From CAYNTG01 sp964400105 (GTDB taxonomy: Bacteria > UBP14 > UBA6098), in contig CAYNTG010000015.1 of assembly GCA_964400105.1 (NCBI GenBank), positions 1 through 40,160 of the forward strand: DNA of 40,160 nt. Direction: 5' to 3'. Positions 16,010-24,591 of the stretch are shown here, piece after piece. The translations under genes were made by a program, and so were the position numbers. Position 1 is the first letter of the stretch. Each line of letters opens with the position of its first letter. The notes under the pieces were generated by a model. The model saw only the letters and a program-made list of their open reading frames with translations, ran no database searches and was not told where the DNA came from.

Positions 16010-16741
16010 ATGAGAATCGCGGTTTTAGGCGATATCCACGGAAATATCCTTGCGCTCGAATCCGTTCTTTCAGATATTAAAGATAGAGCGATAGACGAGG
16101 TTGTATTCGTGGGCGACGCGGTCGGTTACGGCGCAAATCCTGTCGAATGTCTCGACACGGTTCTCGAATCGATGAAGATTCGTGTTGCAGGCAACCACGA
16201 TTTCGGAGCTGTCGGAAAAGTGGGCGTTAATCGCTTTAACAAAAAAGCGAAAGCGGCCATCGAATGGACGGCGACAAAACTCGATTACGCCGGAAAAATG
16301 GCGATAGCGTCTATGCCCTTGACGGCGAAACTTGGAGAAGATATAAAATTTGTCCATGCATCACCGCTTTCGCCGGAAAGCTGGCATTATATTCGCAACA
16401 GAACCGGTATCGGAAACCAGTTTGCCGCTTTTGGCGAGCGGATATGCTTTATCGGGCATACGCACGTGCCGGCGGTATGGTGTTCCGACGGCTCGGAGCG
16501 CGAGATTGCCAAAGATGGCGATTCGATGCCGCTCGACAGCGCCTTGAGATATATCGTGAACGTGGGCAGCGTCGGGCAGCCGCGCGACCGGGATAGTCGA
16601 AGTTGCTATGTGATTTATGACGACGAGGCGCGGTCGGTAGTTTTCCGCCGCGTCGAATACGACATTGAATCCGCCGCGAAGCGGATCGTAGATGCCGGAT
16701 TGCCGGAATATCTGGCCTTGCGCTTGTTCAAGGGGATTTAA
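16010..16741 (+). CDS. Calcineurin-like metallophosphoesterase (YfcE/MJ0936-type)
   Basis: The 243-residue product has all the metal-binding motifs of the family: GDIHGN (D8, H10), FVGDAVGYG, GNHDF (N62, H63), a His in FVHASP and GHTHVP (H150, H152). Members hydrolyse phosphodiesters or phosphomonoesters, often with unclear in vivo substrates. The gene starts 3 nt after nusB, with AGGGA just before the ATG. No signal peptide is present, so it should act in the cytoplasm. The specific substrate cannot be named. Confidence 0.9.
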   Translation: MRIAVLGDIHGNILALESVLSDIKDRAIDEVVFVGDAVGYGANPVECLDTVLESMKIRVAGNHDFGAVGKVGVNRFNKKAKAAIEWTATKLDYAGKMAIASMPLTAKLGEDIKFVHASPLSPESWHYIRNRTGIGNQFAAFGERICFIGHTHVPAVWCSDGSEREIAKDGDSMPLDSALRYIVNVGSVGQPRDRDSRSCYVIYDDEARSVVFRRVEYDIESAAKRIVDAGLPEYLALRLFKGI

Positions 16742-16781
16742 CGATTTTTTTAATAACAATGTAGGAGCTGTAGGAGATTAG

Positions 16782-19733
16782 ATGCCTTACGTAAACAAAT
16801 TGATTTCGATCCATGTTTTGACATGGATTATCTCTGCGGTGGTTTCTGGGATAATCACCGCCTTCCTCGCTAAGGGGAAGGATCAAAGTCCCGCTAAATG
16901 GTTCTTCATAGGATTCATTGCGCCGTTCGTGTCGATCATCGGCATCTCGATGACCGAGAAGGCGCCGGAGGGCCAGGATTTCCGCATGACGGACAGGGCG
17001 TATCGAACGATGCGGCGCTGGTATTCGGTGCTTATATCATTTGTGGCATTCGTCGTCTATGCCCAAACGGCGCAGCCAACCGTGCCGTTCTGGGATTGCG
17101 GTGAGTTCATCGCGTGCAGCTTCAGCCTGAGTGTGCCGCATCCACCTGGAGCGCCGTTGTTTCTGTTTATCGGAAGGCTCGTTAGCCTGCTGCCGCTGGA
17201 CTTTCTCGCGCCGATATGGGGACTGAAAGAGCTTACCGTGGCACATAAAATGAACCTCATGAGCGGATTCTTCAACGCAGTAACAATCGGTGTGCTGTTC
17301 ATGATCGTGACACGCGCTACGGAAAAGTTTTTTCTCAAAGCAAATCGCGCGTCGGAGTATGCTATCGTCCTCGTTTCCGGGCTGGTCGGCGGCCTTTTAG
17401 CAGCATTCTCCTCGACATATTGGTCGAACGCCGTCGAGGCCGAGGTTTATGGCCCCGCGATGTTTATAACCTGTATGGCGATTTATATTGCGATGCTCTG
17501 GTATGAAAAACGCGATAAACCGGACAGCGATCGATATCTTATATTCATTCCATTTATCCTATATCTCGGTATCGCGATTCATCTTACCGTGATGATCATT
17601 CTTCCGCCGATTTTCCTGTTTATCATCTTTTCCAGCGCACGTATGCGCAAGGATCCGATTTTCTGGATGACGTGGATCTTGCTTTTCTCGGTAGCGACGA
17701 CGTTCAAAATATTTATCGTGATGACCGTGATTGGTTTGGCCATTTCGCTTTTCGGATTCATAATCTCCAGCTCCGTTAAGAAAACCGCGAGATCGCGCAG
17801 AGCTGCACGGAGCTTCGGTATGTCTTTGATAACGCTATTTGTTTGCATAATGGCATTCGGAAATACCACATACACACTCATCCGCTCGGCGCAGAACCCG
17901 CTTATCGACGAGAACAACCCGGAGACGATCGAGAGTTTTTCCAGTTACATGGACCGCAAGCAGTATGGCCAGGAATCGATGTGGGAATCGATGTTCAATC
18001 GCAAGGGCAAATGGATCAACCAGTTGGGTCTTCATCAACGGATGGGTTTCTGGGGATTTTTCGAGAAACAGTGGTCGTCGCCGTCGATAAGCTTGCACGG
18101 AGTTATCCCGTTTATCGTCGCCCTTTTGGGATTGTTCATTTTCATTCCGAAGCATAAACAGTTCTGGCTGCTATTGTTCCTAACGCTGCTAATTTGCACA
18201 TTGGGCTTGATAATCTATATCAACTTCTCCGATGGAACACAGGGCATCAAGCTCGAGGTCCGAGACCGGGACTACTTCTTTACGCCGGGGTATATGTTCT
18301 TCTCTGTGTGGATCGGCATAGGGATCGCCGCGATCATGGCCTTTTTCAATAAGGTCAGAAGGTCGGCGAAACTGCCGTCGATGCTCACGCTCATCCTATG
18401 TTCCATACTGACTTTGCTTCCGGCCATCCCCCTGAAGGCTAACTGGTTCACGCATGACCGAAGTAATAACTATATTCCGAGCGATTACGCATACAATATC
18501 CTCAATTCATGCGACGAGAACAGCATCCTCTTCACCAACGGCGACAACGATACGTTCCCGCTGTGGTTCCTTCAGGTTGTCGAGGGCGAGCGCACAGATG
18601 TTTGTATCGCGAACCTCTCGCTGCTGAACACGAACTGGTATATCAAGCAGCTCAAGACGCGGACGTTCTATAACTACACCGGCAAAAACGCAAGCGGTGC
18701 TGCCATCGAGGGTGAGATCGAGGCGGAAAATAAGCTCGATTTAGGGCGTAAGCTCGGCGCGCGAAATATAACCCTCGTTTCGGCGGAGGTCGCGCGCAAA
18801 TCGAACCAGTTCGGTCACGACTTCGTGCCGATAAAGATGACCGATAGCCAGATCGATATGCTGCGTGCGTATCGTAAATCAGATGGCGATGTCGTTCGGG
18901 TGCAAGACCTTATGGTTAAACACTTAATAGATCACACTAGTGTTACGGTCTCCTACGATACAACCGGCGAGACGATCGATACCGTGTATAATTTCGATCC
19001 GCCGATCTATTTCGCCGTTACCGTTTCACCGGATAACAAACTAAACTATGCCCAATATCTTCGCATGGAAGGACTCGCGTATCGGCTCACCGGAAAGAGC
19101 GGCGAGCGCCAGGTCGAGCCGGATATCATGCATAATTACCTCTTCAATACATACAGGTTCCGCGGCCTGACGGACGATGACATTTTTAAAGATGAAAACT
19201 CGCTAAAACTTCTTCAGAACTACACGACCTCGTTCATGACTTTGGCCCTCGATATGCGCACTAAGGGCCGGAAACAGGAGGCGCTCGAGGTCATGCAGGG
19301 CGCGCTCGATATGCTGCCGTTCGATTGGCGCGTTACGATGTTCGCGGCGGATATATTCGCCGATGTTGACAAGTGGGATAAATTCGACGGTCTGTTCGAC
19401 TATGCTCTAGAGAAAGACCCGACGAACATCCGGCTCGTAAGGCTATTCTCGGACCTTTGCTACCAGCGTGGCGATACGAATCGCACGATCGATATGATCG
19501 CGCGTGGCCGGGAAAAGAACCCGGACGACGAGACGCTTTTCAAATCGCAGCTCGGCTATCTTTATGCCTTTGGCATGACCGAAATATTCAACAAGAATAT
19601 CGAGAGTTGGCACGAGAAACACCCAGACGACGAGCAGATAAACAAGTATTACGAGTCGATTCAGAGGGCGGCCAAAACTCGCACGCCGATGATGACCGTT
19701 CCGGGCGGCCCCTCGAAGGATGAAGAGGAGTAG
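16782..19733 (+). CDS. DUF2723 (GT117-type) membrane glycosyltransferase
   Basis: The 983-residue product is an integral membrane protein with about a dozen hydrophobic segments in the first 560 residues. An N-terminal two-helix extension precedes the DUF2723 region, whose conserved FWDCGEF (residues 103-109) and PHPPGAPLF lie in the first lumenal-type loop. This resembles the acidic catalytic loop of protein mannosyltransferases (GT-C fold). After the last helix comes a soluble part with SILFTNGDNDTFPLW. The C-terminal region (about 810-960) looks helical and TPR-like. Family members are thought to glycosylate exported proteins or lipids from a lipid-linked donor. GGAG precedes the ATG, and a GT4 enzyme follows 3 nt downstream, suggesting one glycan pathway. 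Confidence 0.88.
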   Translation: MPYVNKLISIHVLTWIISAVVSGIITAFLAKGKDQSPAKWFFIGFIAPFVSIIGISMTEKAPEGQDFRMTDRAYRTMRRWYSVLISFVAFVVYAQTAQPTVPFWDCGEFIACSFSLSVPHPPGAPLFLFIGRLVSLLPLDFLAPIWGLKELTVAHKMNLMSGFFNAVTIGVLFMIVTRATEKFFLKANRASEYAIVLVSGLVGGLLAAFSSTYWSNAVEAEVYGPAMFITCMAIYIAMLWYEKRDKPDSDRYLIFIPFILYLGIAIHLTVMIILPPIFLFIIFSSARMRKDPIFWMTWILLFSVATTFKIFIVMTVIGLAISLFGFIISSSVKKTARSRRAARSFGMSLITLFVCIMAFGNTTYTLIRSAQNPLIDENNPETIESFSSYMDRKQYGQESMWESMFNRKGKWINQLGLHQRMGFWGFFEKQWSSPSISLHGVIPFIVALLGLFIFIPKHKQFWLLLFLTLLICTLGLIIYINFSDGTQGIKLEVRDRDYFFTPGYMFFSVWIGIGIAAIMAFFNKVRRSAKLPSMLTLILCSILTLLPAIPLKANWFTHDRSNNYIPSDYAYNILNSCDENSILFTNGDNDTFPLWFLQVVEGERTDVCIANLSLLNTNWYIKQLKTRTFYNYTGKNASGAAIEGEIEAENKLDLGRKLGARNITLVSAEVARKSNQFGHDFVPIKMTDSQIDMLRAYRKSDGDVVRVQDLMVKHLIDHTSVTVSYDTTGETIDTVYNFDPPIYFAVTVSPDNKLNYAQYLRMEGLAYRLTGKSGERQVEPDIMHNYLFNTYRFRGLTDDDIFKDENSLKLLQNYTTSFMTLALDMRTKGRKQEALEVMQGALDMLPFDWRVTMFAADIFADVDKWDKFDGLFDYALEKDPTNIRLVRLFSDLCYQRGDTNRTIDMIARGREKNPDDETLFKSQLGYLYAFGMTEIFNKNIESWHEKHPDDEQINKYYESIQRAAKTRTPMMTVPGGPSKDEEE

Positions 19734-19736
19734 CCT

Positions 19737-20885
19737 GTGTCCAAAAGGGTGCTCGTAATCAACTGGCAGGACCGAACGAATCCCTTTTTCGGGGGTGCGG
19801 AGGTTCATCTTCATGAGATTTACGGCCGGTTGGTCAGGGATTACGGATACGATGTTACACTGCTTTGCACCTCGCATCCGGGGGCGAAGGTCGAGGAGGA
19901 ACTCGACGGCATCCATGTCGTCCGAAGCGAGGGGAGTCGCAATACATTCGATCACCGCGTAAAGGGAGAATATCGTTGTCTTCTCGGCGAGGGAAAAAAA
20001 TTCGACCTGATCGTCGAGGATATGAACAAGATGCCTTTCATGGCAGCGAAATGGGCCGATTGTCCGGTGCTCGTTCAGGTACACCATTTCTTCGGAAGAA
20101 CGATTTGGAAGGAGTTTCCCTTTTACCTTTTTCCGTTTCCGCTCTATGTTTTATGGGGGGAATCGAGGGCGCTTCGGCTTTATAAGAATAAAAATCTGCC
20201 GATCGTCTCGGTCTCGGAATCGACGGCGGAGGACCTTTGCCGCGCCGGAATCGACCGCTCGCGGATCAGGATAATCTACAACGGCATCCGCAAGGATATT
20301 TTCAGGCCCGATCCATCGGTGCCGAAAGCTGAGGTCCCGACTATCGTATATCTCGGCAGGATAAAGACATACAAGCGCGTCGATATCATAATCAAAGCGA
20401 TGAGAACGATCCGCGAGAGCGTTCCGAAAGCGAGGCTCGTCATTATCGGCTCCGGCGACGGGCTTCCCGCGCTGAAAAAACTGACCGGGCGGCTTTCACT
20501 TTCGGACGAGGCGGTGCATTTCGCCGGTTTCGTGGATGAGGAGGTAAAGATCGAAAGCCTCAGAAAGGCATGGGTTGCAGTGAACACCAGCCCGAAAGAG
20601 GGGTGGGGGATAGTCGGCATGGAGGCTCAGGCCTGCGGGACGCCGGTTGTGGTCTCGGACGCTCCGGGGCTTCGCGAATCGGTGATCGATGGAAAAACCG
20701 GCTTCCTTTTCGAATTTGGAAACGAGGAACAACTTGCCGACCGGGTCATTAAACTATTAAAATCGCGCGAGCTTCGCGAGAAAATGGGAGTTAAGGCAGT
20801 CGAATGGGCCGGCAAATTCACATGGGATCGTGCGGCGGAGGAGACGGATCGAGCGATCAGCGATCTCCTCGCAGGAAGATTGTAG
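19737..20885 (+). CDS. Glycosyltransferase family 4
   Basis: The 382-residue product has a GT-B fold. The N-terminal domain shows FFGGAEVHLHEIYGRL (acceptor side, glycine-rich loop). The C-terminal domain shows IVYLGRIKTYKRVD, VIIGSGDG, FAGFVDEE and the EX7E-type motif EGWGIVGMEA, followed by CGTPVVVSDAPGL (nucleotide-sugar binding). The start is GTG 3 nt after the DUF2723 stop, with GAAGAGGAG as the ribosome binding site. It lacks a signal peptide and should act at the cytoplasmic face. The sugar and acceptor cannot be told from the sequence, but pairing with DUF2723 suggests a lipid-linked glycan made inside and transferred outside. Confidence 0.93.
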   Translation: MSKRVLVINWQDRTNPFFGGAEVHLHEIYGRLVRDYGYDVTLLCTSHPGAKVEEELDGIHVVRSEGSRNTFDHRVKGEYRCLLGEGKKFDLIVEDMNKMPFMAAKWADCPVLVQVHHFFGRTIWKEFPFYLFPFPLYVLWGESRALRLYKNKNLPIVSVSESTAEDLCRAGIDRSRIRIIYNGIRKDIFRPDPSVPKAEVPTIVYLGRIKTYKRVDIIIKAMRTIRESVPKARLVIIGSGDGLPALKKLTGRLSLSDEAVHFAGFVDEEVKIESLRKAWVAVNTSPKEGWGIVGMEAQACGTPVVVSDAPGLRESVIDGKTGFLFEFGNEEQLADRVIKLLKSRELREKMGVKAVEWAGKFTWDRAAEETDRAISDLLAGRL

Positions 20886-20891
20886 TTCTCG

Positions 20892-21314
20892 ATGTCGCGG
20901 ATTCTCGGCATAGATTACGGCCTCGCGCGCGTGGGATTGGCGCTGTCCGATCCGGAGGGGATAATCGCGCAGCCGTGGCAAACGCTGAAGCGCACGGACG
21001 ACGAAACGCTTATAAATGAGATCGCCGTGATCGTCGATGAGAAAAAGATCGAGCAGATTATAATCGGTTATCCGATAAACCTTTCTGGCGAGGAGAGCGA
21101 GATTTCACTTATCGTAAAAACATTTTCAAATAAACTTCGAGAAGCTCTGCGGAATGTCAAAATAACCCTTCGCGATGAAAGATTATCGAGCGTCGAGGCG
21201 AGCGCCGCGATCAGGGAGATGGGCGATAGGCCTTCGCGCGATAAGGGACGTATCGATTCGATAGCCGCGTCGCTCGTTTTACAGGGATTTCTCGAATCGA
21301 GGATAGCCGAATGA
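20892..21314 (+). CDS. ruvX: RuvX/YqgF-type Holliday-junction resolvase family protein
   Basis: The 140-residue product has the RNase H-like fold motifs of YqgF: GIDYGLARVGLAL at the N-terminus, then IIIGYPINLSG, RDERLSSVEA and KGRIDSIAASLVLQ at the end (acidic catalytic residues D in GIDYG, E in DERLS and D in RIDS). Family members act in 16S rRNA 5' end processing and may cut recombination junctions. The gene starts 6 nt after the GT4 stop and overlaps mltG by 4 nt. The RuvX-MltG pairing is common in bacteria. Confidence 0.94.
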   Translation: MSRILGIDYGLARVGLALSDPEGIIAQPWQTLKRTDDETLINEIAVIVDEKKIEQIIIGYPINLSGEESEISLIVKTFSNKLREALRNVKITLRDERLSSVEASAAIREMGDRPSRDKGRIDSIAASLVLQGFLESRIAE

Positions 21315-22378
21315 AGCGCAAGGTCCTGCCAGCATTCGCTATTGGCATCCTCGGTATATTGACGGTGGTTGTGCTTCTTGTCGTAGAGCTTTATTCGATT
21401 CCGACCGGCCTCGATTTCGCGGAACCTGTTAGGATAACTATCCCGAAGGGGGCTTCGATAGGCCAAATCTCGCAGATGCTTCAGGATGAGGACATGGTCG
21501 AGGAGGCCTGGAAATTCGAGACGGCGGCGCGCATATTCCGCATCGACCGCAAGATTCGCGCGGGTAAATACTCTTTCGATAAACCGTTATCGCCGGTAGA
21601 GTTAGCGAAATCTCTCACGACAGGTGGATGCTTCGACGTCATGGTGACATTCCCCGAAGGCTCGACGGTTTTTGATATAGCAAAGATCGCATCGGACAAC
21701 GTCGGCATCGACTCGGCGGCTTTTATCAAGCTGTGCTTCGACCGCCCGACGGTCGTTTCGCTGAAAATCCCCGGCCCGACATGCGAGGGATACCTTTTCC
21801 CGGAAACATACAGCATCCCGGAGGGGATAAGCGCGCTCGATCTAATCGGGCGGATGCACGCGCAGTTCGAGGATGTCTGGGATGAAATTATGTATATGCG
21901 TGCTAAGGAGTTGGGCACGTCCCTCGGCGATGTCGTTACACTCGCCAGCATTATCGAGGCTGAGGCGAAGGCTTCGTGGGAGCAGCCGGTAATCGCGAGC
22001 GTATATTCTAATCGTCTTCGACGCGGGATGCTGCTTCAGGCCGATCCGACGGTCATCTACGGCCTTCAAAGCTTCGACCGTCTGCTAACAAGGATCGATA
22101 TTGATACGTCGTCGAGTGAATATAATACATATCGAAACAGGGGACTTCCGCCCGGCCCTATCTGCAATCCGGGTCTTGGAGCGATTTATGCGGCGCTCTG
22201 GCCCGATTCGACGGACTATTATTATTTCGTATCGAACGAGGACGGCACACACTGGTTCACGCGCACTTTGATCGAACATAATGCCGCTATCGGAGCTATT
22301 CGTCGTGGTGGAAAGCACGGCCCGCTCCCCAAAATCCATATCGATAATCGATTGATTACCAAAGATATATCGAAATAA
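21311..22378 (+). CDS. mltG: Endolytic peptidoglycan transglycosylase MltG
   Basis: The 355-residue product has an N-terminal membrane anchor (VLPAFAIGILGILTVVVLLVV), a LysM-like region (IPKGASIGQISQML), and the YceG catalytic domain. In that domain, LASIIEAEA places the catalytic glutamate at E216, and NRLRRGMLLQADPTVIYG, NTYRNRGLPPGPICNPG and YYYFVSNEDGTHWF are all conserved. MltG cuts nascent glycan strands and sets their length during cell-wall growth at the inner membrane. It is the last gene of the plus-strand cluster. No convincing terminator follows. Confidence 0.95.
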   Translation: MKRKVLPAFAIGILGILTVVVLLVVELYSIPTGLDFAEPVRITIPKGASIGQISQMLQDEDMVEEAWKFETAARIFRIDRKIRAGKYSFDKPLSPVELAKSLTTGGCFDVMVTFPEGSTVFDIAKIASDNVGIDSAAFIKLCFDRPTVVSLKIPGPTCEGYLFPETYSIPEGISALDLIGRMHAQFEDVWDEIMYMRAKELGTSLGDVVTLASIIEAEAKASWEQPVIASVYSNRLRRGMLLQADPTVIYGLQSFDRLLTRIDIDTSSSEYNTYRNRGLPPGPICNPGLGAIYAALWPDSTDYYYFVSNEDGTHWFTRTLIEHNAAIGAIRRGGKHGPLPKIHIDNRLITKDISK

Positions 22379-22645
22379 AACTCGCATCGTATTGATCCAT
22401 CGTCCCAATATCAAGTACAACATTATATCATGTCCGTAACTTGCTATTAAGCAATTGAATAAAGAAAATCATATAAACGATTTCCATCAGATACGAAACG
22501 GATAAGCCTCTGATGAACAATAACTTAATAGCATGTATTAAAACTTATGTGAAATATATATTGACAAGCTCTTATAACATAAGTAATTTTACAAACAAGG
22601 CGTGTAATTTTATAACCGCATTGTAAGGTTGAAAGGAGATAATAT
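22379..22645. other. Intergenic A/T-rich region upstream of the propeller gene
   Basis: No gene is seen. The region is A/T-rich with a small TTGCT/AGCAA hairpin at about 22440-22455 and ends in a promoter. There is no clear mltG terminator. Confidence 0.5.
22561..22589 (+). promoter_or_regulatory. Promoter of the propeller/LytR_C gene
   Basis: TTGACA at 22561-22566, a 17-bp spacer, TAATTT at 22584-22589. The ATG follows at 22646 with AAGGAG just upstream. Confidence 0.65.
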
Positions 22646-24151
22646 ATGGCGAAGAAAATAATAGGTTTTACAATCATAGCAGCGATCGTCATATTGACTA
22701 TGTTAGGAGGGACCTGTCAATCGACTTATGTCCCCGATAGACAATCTCAAAGACCTCAAAACTACGGAAGCGGCGGCGGCTCCGAGGAGCCGACATCGCT
22801 GGTTCGCATTACCAGCAGGATTTCCCACGAATGCTCGCCGGACATCTCTCCCGATGGCAAAAATATCGTTTTCGAGAGCTGGGAGGAGGGCGACTTTTAC
22901 AGTCGTTCGGGGGATTTCGATATCTGGATTATCGGAACCGCCGGCGGAACGGGTTTCCAGCGAGTTACAAATAGCCCATCCGACGATTTTTATCCAACAT
23001 GGTTTCCCGATGGCTCGAGAATTTTGTTCACAAGTATGCGTGGGGGATACCCCAGCATTTGGGCAAAAGCGACGACCGGCCTCAGCGGAACGCAGAAGAT
23101 CTCGTGGACGGGAACGTTCGATTATTCGGGCGATGTCAGCCTCGATGGGAAATCGATTGTCTTCTCGCGCGGAGACCAGACTATACCGTCGCCGGTGCAG
23201 ATATGCAGTCACTTCCTATATCCGCCTTCGCCGTGGCTTCAATCAATCGAGAGCCTTTGGTTCCCGAGGATTTACCGGATGGACATCAGCGGAGCACGTG
23301 TTACCGATCTCGGCCCCGGATTCGACCCGAAAATCTCACCGAATGGCGCGAGGATCGTCTATTCGAGCTTCAAGTCCGGCAACTATGACATCTGGGTGAT
23401 GGACATCGACGGCAGAAATCCCACGCAGATTACAAGCTATCCCGGACACGAGATCGATCCATGCTGGTCTCCAGACGGCAAATGGATTGCATATTCCAAA
23501 AGCGCGCCATACACCGCCGAAGGTTTTTCCGATTACCGCAATGCCGATTATTGGAATATGTGGATTACCAATGTGCAGACCGGCGAGAATTTTCAGAAAA
23601 CCTTCAGCCAAATAGCACGCGACCTCGGGCCGTCATGGGAATATATCTCCGAGGAAGGGATTTATAAGGATTATATCTACTTTCATTCTGACCGGGACGA
23701 TTTCGAGGCGACGGGATTCGATATCTATCGCATCGACCCGGATATGGGGATCGCGGAATACGACCTTCCGGATATCGGATACATGAAGGTCCCGGAGATG
23801 CAATTTGATATAACTTCTCAACGTGGCGAAGCGCAGCAAACCGGCGCGAAACCGCGCATAAAGGTTCTCAACTCGACGGAAATAAAGGGTTGGGCAAAAG
23901 AGGTCGCGGACGGTCTCCGCGAGAGAGGTTATGACATTGTCGAGGTTGGTAATACGGTCGAAGAGAAAAACCTTAAGAATACCAAAATTTACTATCGCGA
24001 TGGTTTCCGGCTCGAAGCGGGGATTATCGCCCTGAAGAAAATGACCGGCACGCAATACATTTATCTGAATAATGATATATCCGACGCCGACATAATAATT
24101 GCTCTCGGTGGCAAGAGAGCATCGCAGAAGGTAACCGATTCTGCAAAATAG
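22646..24151 (+). CDS. Exported TolB/PD40-type beta-propeller with C-terminal LytR_C domain
   Basis: The 501-residue product has an N-terminal signal or anchor (KKIIGFTIIAAIVILTMLGG). A cysteine follows as GGTC, which is a poor lipobox, so lipidation is doubtful. Then come about six propeller repeats with the PD40 signature (CSPDISPDGKNIVFES, WFPDGSRILFTS, DVSLDGKSIVFSR, KISPNGARIVYSS, CWSPDGKWIAYSK). The C-terminal part (about 404-495) starts RIKVLNSTEIKG and ends IIIALGG, matching the LytR_C domain, a small fold often found at the end of cell-wall-associated proteins. This fits a periplasmic binding protein. The gene has its own promoter and terminator, so it is a single-gene unit. Confidence 0.82.
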   Translation: MAKKIIGFTIIAAIVILTMLGGTCQSTYVPDRQSQRPQNYGSGGGSEEPTSLVRITSRISHECSPDISPDGKNIVFESWEEGDFYSRSGDFDIWIIGTAGGTGFQRVTNSPSDDFYPTWFPDGSRILFTSMRGGYPSIWAKATTGLSGTQKISWTGTFDYSGDVSLDGKSIVFSRGDQTIPSPVQICSHFLYPPSPWLQSIESLWFPRIYRMDISGARVTDLGPGFDPKISPNGARIVYSSFKSGNYDIWVMDIDGRNPTQITSYPGHEIDPCWSPDGKWIAYSKSAPYTAEGFSDYRNADYWNMWITNVQTGENFQKTFSQIARDLGPSWEYISEEGIYKDYIYFHSDRDDFEATGFDIYRIDPDMGIAEYDLPDIGYMKVPEMQFDITSQRGEAQQTGAKPRIKVLNSTEIKGWAKEVADGLRERGYDIVEVGNTVEEKNLKNTKIYYRDGFRLEAGIIALKKMTGTQYIYLNNDISDADIIIALGGKRASQKVTDSAK

Positions 24152-24164
24152 GTTTTACCCACCC

Positions 24165-24374
24165 ACGCGCGTAGGTGTTTTATGGGAGCCGCCCTTTTTC
24201 AATAAGGGGCGGTTTTTTTNNNNNNNNNNNNNNNNNNNNNNNNNNNNNNNNNNNNNNNNNNNNNNNNNNNNNNNNNNNNNNNNNNNNNNNNNNNNNNNNN
24301 NNNNNNNNNNNNNNNNNNNACGCGCGTAGGTGTTTTATGGGAGCCGCCCTTTTTCAATAAGGGGCGGTTTTTTT
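24165..24374. other. Assembly gap (24220-24319, 100 N) flanked by identical 55-nt ends
   Basis: The 55 nt before the N run (24165-24219) equal the 55 nt after it (24320-24374), including the terminator. The same 55-nt overlap occurs at the gap at 28314-28413. The two contigs therefore overlap, and no sequence is actually missing. The duplicated terminator is an artefact. Confidence 0.85.
24189..24219 (+). terminator. Rho-independent terminator of the propeller/LytR_C gene
   Basis: CCGCCC (24189-24194) pairs with GGGCGG (24207-24212), followed by seven T. A second copy at 24344-24374 is the artefactual duplicate on the far side of the N run. Confidence 0.8.
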
Positions 24375-24591
24375 TATCGGGTCGCCGGCGGCGACGGTAC
24401 GGCATCCGTGCTCAACAGACCGTCCCCTACTGCAACACGATTGCGATTGCGGGCGATAATGAGGTTACAAGTTACAAGTAGGGGCAGCAAATGTTCCCTT
24501 CGACTACGCTCAGGGAACGCGCGGTCGTTGAGCTGGTTGTTGAGCGAAGTCGAAACAGTCGAAACGACAGACAGGTCAACACGGTTGACCC
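24375..24591. repeat. Gene-free repeat-rich stretch (TTCGACT element, copy 2)
   Basis: No gene is seen. It contains GTCGCCGGCGGCGAC, a perfect 15-base palindrome, GTAGGGGCAG at about 24478, and the TTCGACTACGCTCAG ... GCGAAGTCGAAAC element (24495-24567) that matches the element at 520-598. It abuts the end of ade. Confidence 0.6.
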
